This document shows positions 62,908 to 64,000 of a stretch of 64,000 bases of DNA, one piece after another (within the stretch, counting starts at the first letter, position 1; every line of letters begins with the position of its first letter). The notes beneath the pieces are model-generated. The model made no database searches, was not told where the DNA came from, and saw only the letters and a list, made by a program, of their open reading frames with translations. The stretch covers positions 21,011-85,010 of the forward strand of contig NZ_JBATXG010000005.1 in assembly GCF_049673105.1 (NCBI RefSeq), read 5' to 3'. This DNA comes from Castellaniella sp049673105 (GTDB lineage: Bacteria > Pseudomonadota > Gammaproteobacteria > Burkholderiales > Burkholderiaceae_B). Made by a program: the position numbers and the translations under genes.

Positions 62908-64000
62908 ATGGCTACCGATACCGTCCTGATCACCCAAGTCACTGGCAAAGCCTGGCTGCGCAACGCCGATGGTCAACTGATCGCGCTGCACGAAGGCATG
63001 CGCGTACCGGTCGACGCACATATCCTGACGGACAGCGGCGCTAGCGTCACCCTGCAGGCCACCGGCGTGCCGCCGGTCATCGTTGGTCAGAACACCGATA
63101 TGCTGGTGACGGCAGACCTGGCCCAGGCGCAGCCTCAGCCAGTCGATAACGCGGTTGCCACCCCGACTGATACGGTGGCGGACCAAGTGTTGGCGGCCTT
63201 GGATGCAGGGCAGGACCCGTTCAATATTCTGGATCCCACCGCAGCGGTGCTGACCGGTGGCGGCGGTGGCGGATCGTCCTTCACGCGTCTGTCCAGCGTC
63301 GTGGAAACGGTATCCCCCCTGGGTCTGGCCTATCCGCGTCCGGGCGTGGAAACGCCGGAATTCGTGCAGTTGGGTGGTGCGGCGCCGGCGGATGATGGGG
63401 GTGCGGCGGCTGCGTTGCCTCCTGCGCCGACCATCGATATCCCCGATACGAATAACGAACCGACAGCAACCCCAGGGAATTTCAATATTTCCGAAGCAGA
63501 CACCACTGTAGGTGTGCCGGGCACTTTCACCATCTCTGCGGCAGGTGGTCTGCAGGCTTTGGTATTCAATTTCACACAAGAAAGTGGGATCGCTGGCGGG
63601 GCTGCTGCACCTGCAGCGGATGCCCAATCGGTGACGCTGGCTCAGTTGCTGGCGTCTTCTGGCACTCCGATCGAGATCAATACAGATCGTGGTCTTCTGG
63701 TGATCAATGGCTATAACCCCAGCACCGGAGCCGTCAGCTATCGCTATGTGTCTGATGGTTGGCAGGATCATCAACAGGGTGATGGCAATTCGGTGTTGGA
63801 TAACATCGGTGTGACTGTGGTGGATAGCCAAGGAAGAGTAGCAACTTCGGAATTGGTGGCGAACATCACCGATACGCAGCCGGTGGCGGTGGGCGAGAGC
63901 CACACGATAGTGGAGGACAGCGGCAGCTACACGGTGGGCGGCGATGCGCTGGTCAACGACACGGCGTTTGATGGTCCGGTGGCCTTTGGTGGCTGGACGA
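62908..64000 (+). CDS. Second retention-module adhesin, N-terminal part (runs off window)
   Basis: ATG 62908 opens a frame that stays open to the window end (364 codons seen). Residues 1-160 closely resemble the first adhesin: MATDTVLITQVTGKAWLRN, GASVTLQATGVPPVIVGQNT, the same DPTAAVLTGG site (Ala112-Ala113) and a Gly/Ser linker, with roughly four in five residues identical. After the linker the sequences diverge into Ig/VCBS-like segments (INGYNPSTGAVSYRYVSDG, then ITDTQPVAVGESHTIVEDSGSYTVG). Total length, repeats and C-terminal signal lie outside the window. It probably is a larger surface adhesin exported by the same system. Confidence 0.92.
   Translation, partial: MATDTVLITQVTGKAWLRNADGQLIALHEGMRVPVDAHILTDSGASVTLQATGVPPVIVGQNTDMLVTADLAQAQPQPVDNAVATPTDTVADQVLAALDAGQDPFNILDPTAAVLTGGGGGGSSFTRLSSVVETVSPLGLAYPRPGVETPEFVQLGGAAPADDGGAAAALPPAPTIDIPDTNNEPTATPGNFNISEADTTVGVPGTFTISAAGGLQALVFNFTQESGIAGGAAAPAADAQSVTLAQLLASSGTPIEINTDRGLLVINGYNPSTGAVSYRYVSDGWQDHQQGDGNSVLDNIGVTVVDSQGRVATSELVANITDTQPVAVGESHTIVEDSGSYTVGGDALVNDTAFDGPVAFGGWT

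Overview
The window is GC-rich, densely coded chromosomal DNA of a betaproteobacterium. The gene set (ppk next to pst, a cysJ-cysI-cysG block, dapA-bamC, a short-type cysE, and a LapA/BrtA-type adhesin with its own type I secretion genes) fits Burkholderiales, probably Alcaligenaceae (the Bordetella/Castellaniella/Pusillimonas neighbourhood). That placement is inferred from gene content. No rRNA, ribosomal-protein or plasmid genes are present. I see no complete insertion sequence, prophage or CRISPR array.

Layout. 0-5.4 kb: the 3' end of polyphosphate kinase, then pstS-pstC-pstA-pstB behind a near-consensus PHO box. The operon is bracketed by an unusual family of ~72-bp double-hairpin repeats, and no phoU follows pstB. 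5.6-8.0 kb: a small exported PepSY protein translationally coupled to an OmpR-type response regulator and a PhoQ-like kinase. 8-13.5 kb: DoxX, tRNA-Pro, an LTA-synthase-like membrane phosphotransferase, outer-membrane phospholipase A, trans-aconitate methyltransferase, a decayed multicopper oxidase and tRNA-Arg. 13.6-20 kb: DUF485-actP acetate uptake, a trans-sulfuration PLP enzyme, an AhpD-like protein, a cardiolipin-synthase-type enzyme with a small tryptophan-rich partner, a PACE efflux protein and tRNA-His. 20-25.4 kb: a YciO/Sua5 protein, a site-2-type protease, dapA-bamC, and a divergent SDR/AraC pair. 25.4-34.5 kb, minus strand: cysG-cysI-cysJ (sulfite reduction and its siroheme cofactor), a RoxA-like JmjC oxygenase and mutS.

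34.5-36.4 kb is the one clearly accessory stretch. It holds about 0.6 kb with no recognisable gene, a broken higBA toxin-antitoxin remnant, and an intact mazEF-like pair with its own operator repeats. 36.5-51.1 kb returns to housekeeping genes: mscS, cysE, trmJ, suhB, a TerC-CBS-CorC protein, lpxH, a cyclophilin, a TPR protein, cysS, an AlkA-like glycosylase, accA, tilS, lysC, tRNA-Ser, a lipoprotein and an Ap4A phosphorylase-like protein.

51.5-64 kb is a biofilm-adhesin secretion locus: a TolC-family outer-membrane protein, a 73-aa protein of unknown function, a LapB-type ABC exporter, a LapC/HlyD-type adaptor, a LuxR-type regulator with an atypical N-terminus, and two tandem proteins that begin with nearly the same LapA-type retention module. 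The first (1589 aa) carries a von Willebrand A domain and a type I C-terminal signal. The second runs off the window end. In the LapA paradigm (established for Pseudomonas, extended to Bordetella BrtA) such proteins stay anchored in the TolC-like pore until LapG cuts at a di-alanine site. Both proteins here have TAAV where LapA has TAAG. No lapD/lapG pair lies inside the window.

The features best worth follow-up are the variable-stem repeats around pst, the duplicated retention-module adhesins with their small partner gene, and the toxin-antitoxin remnant.
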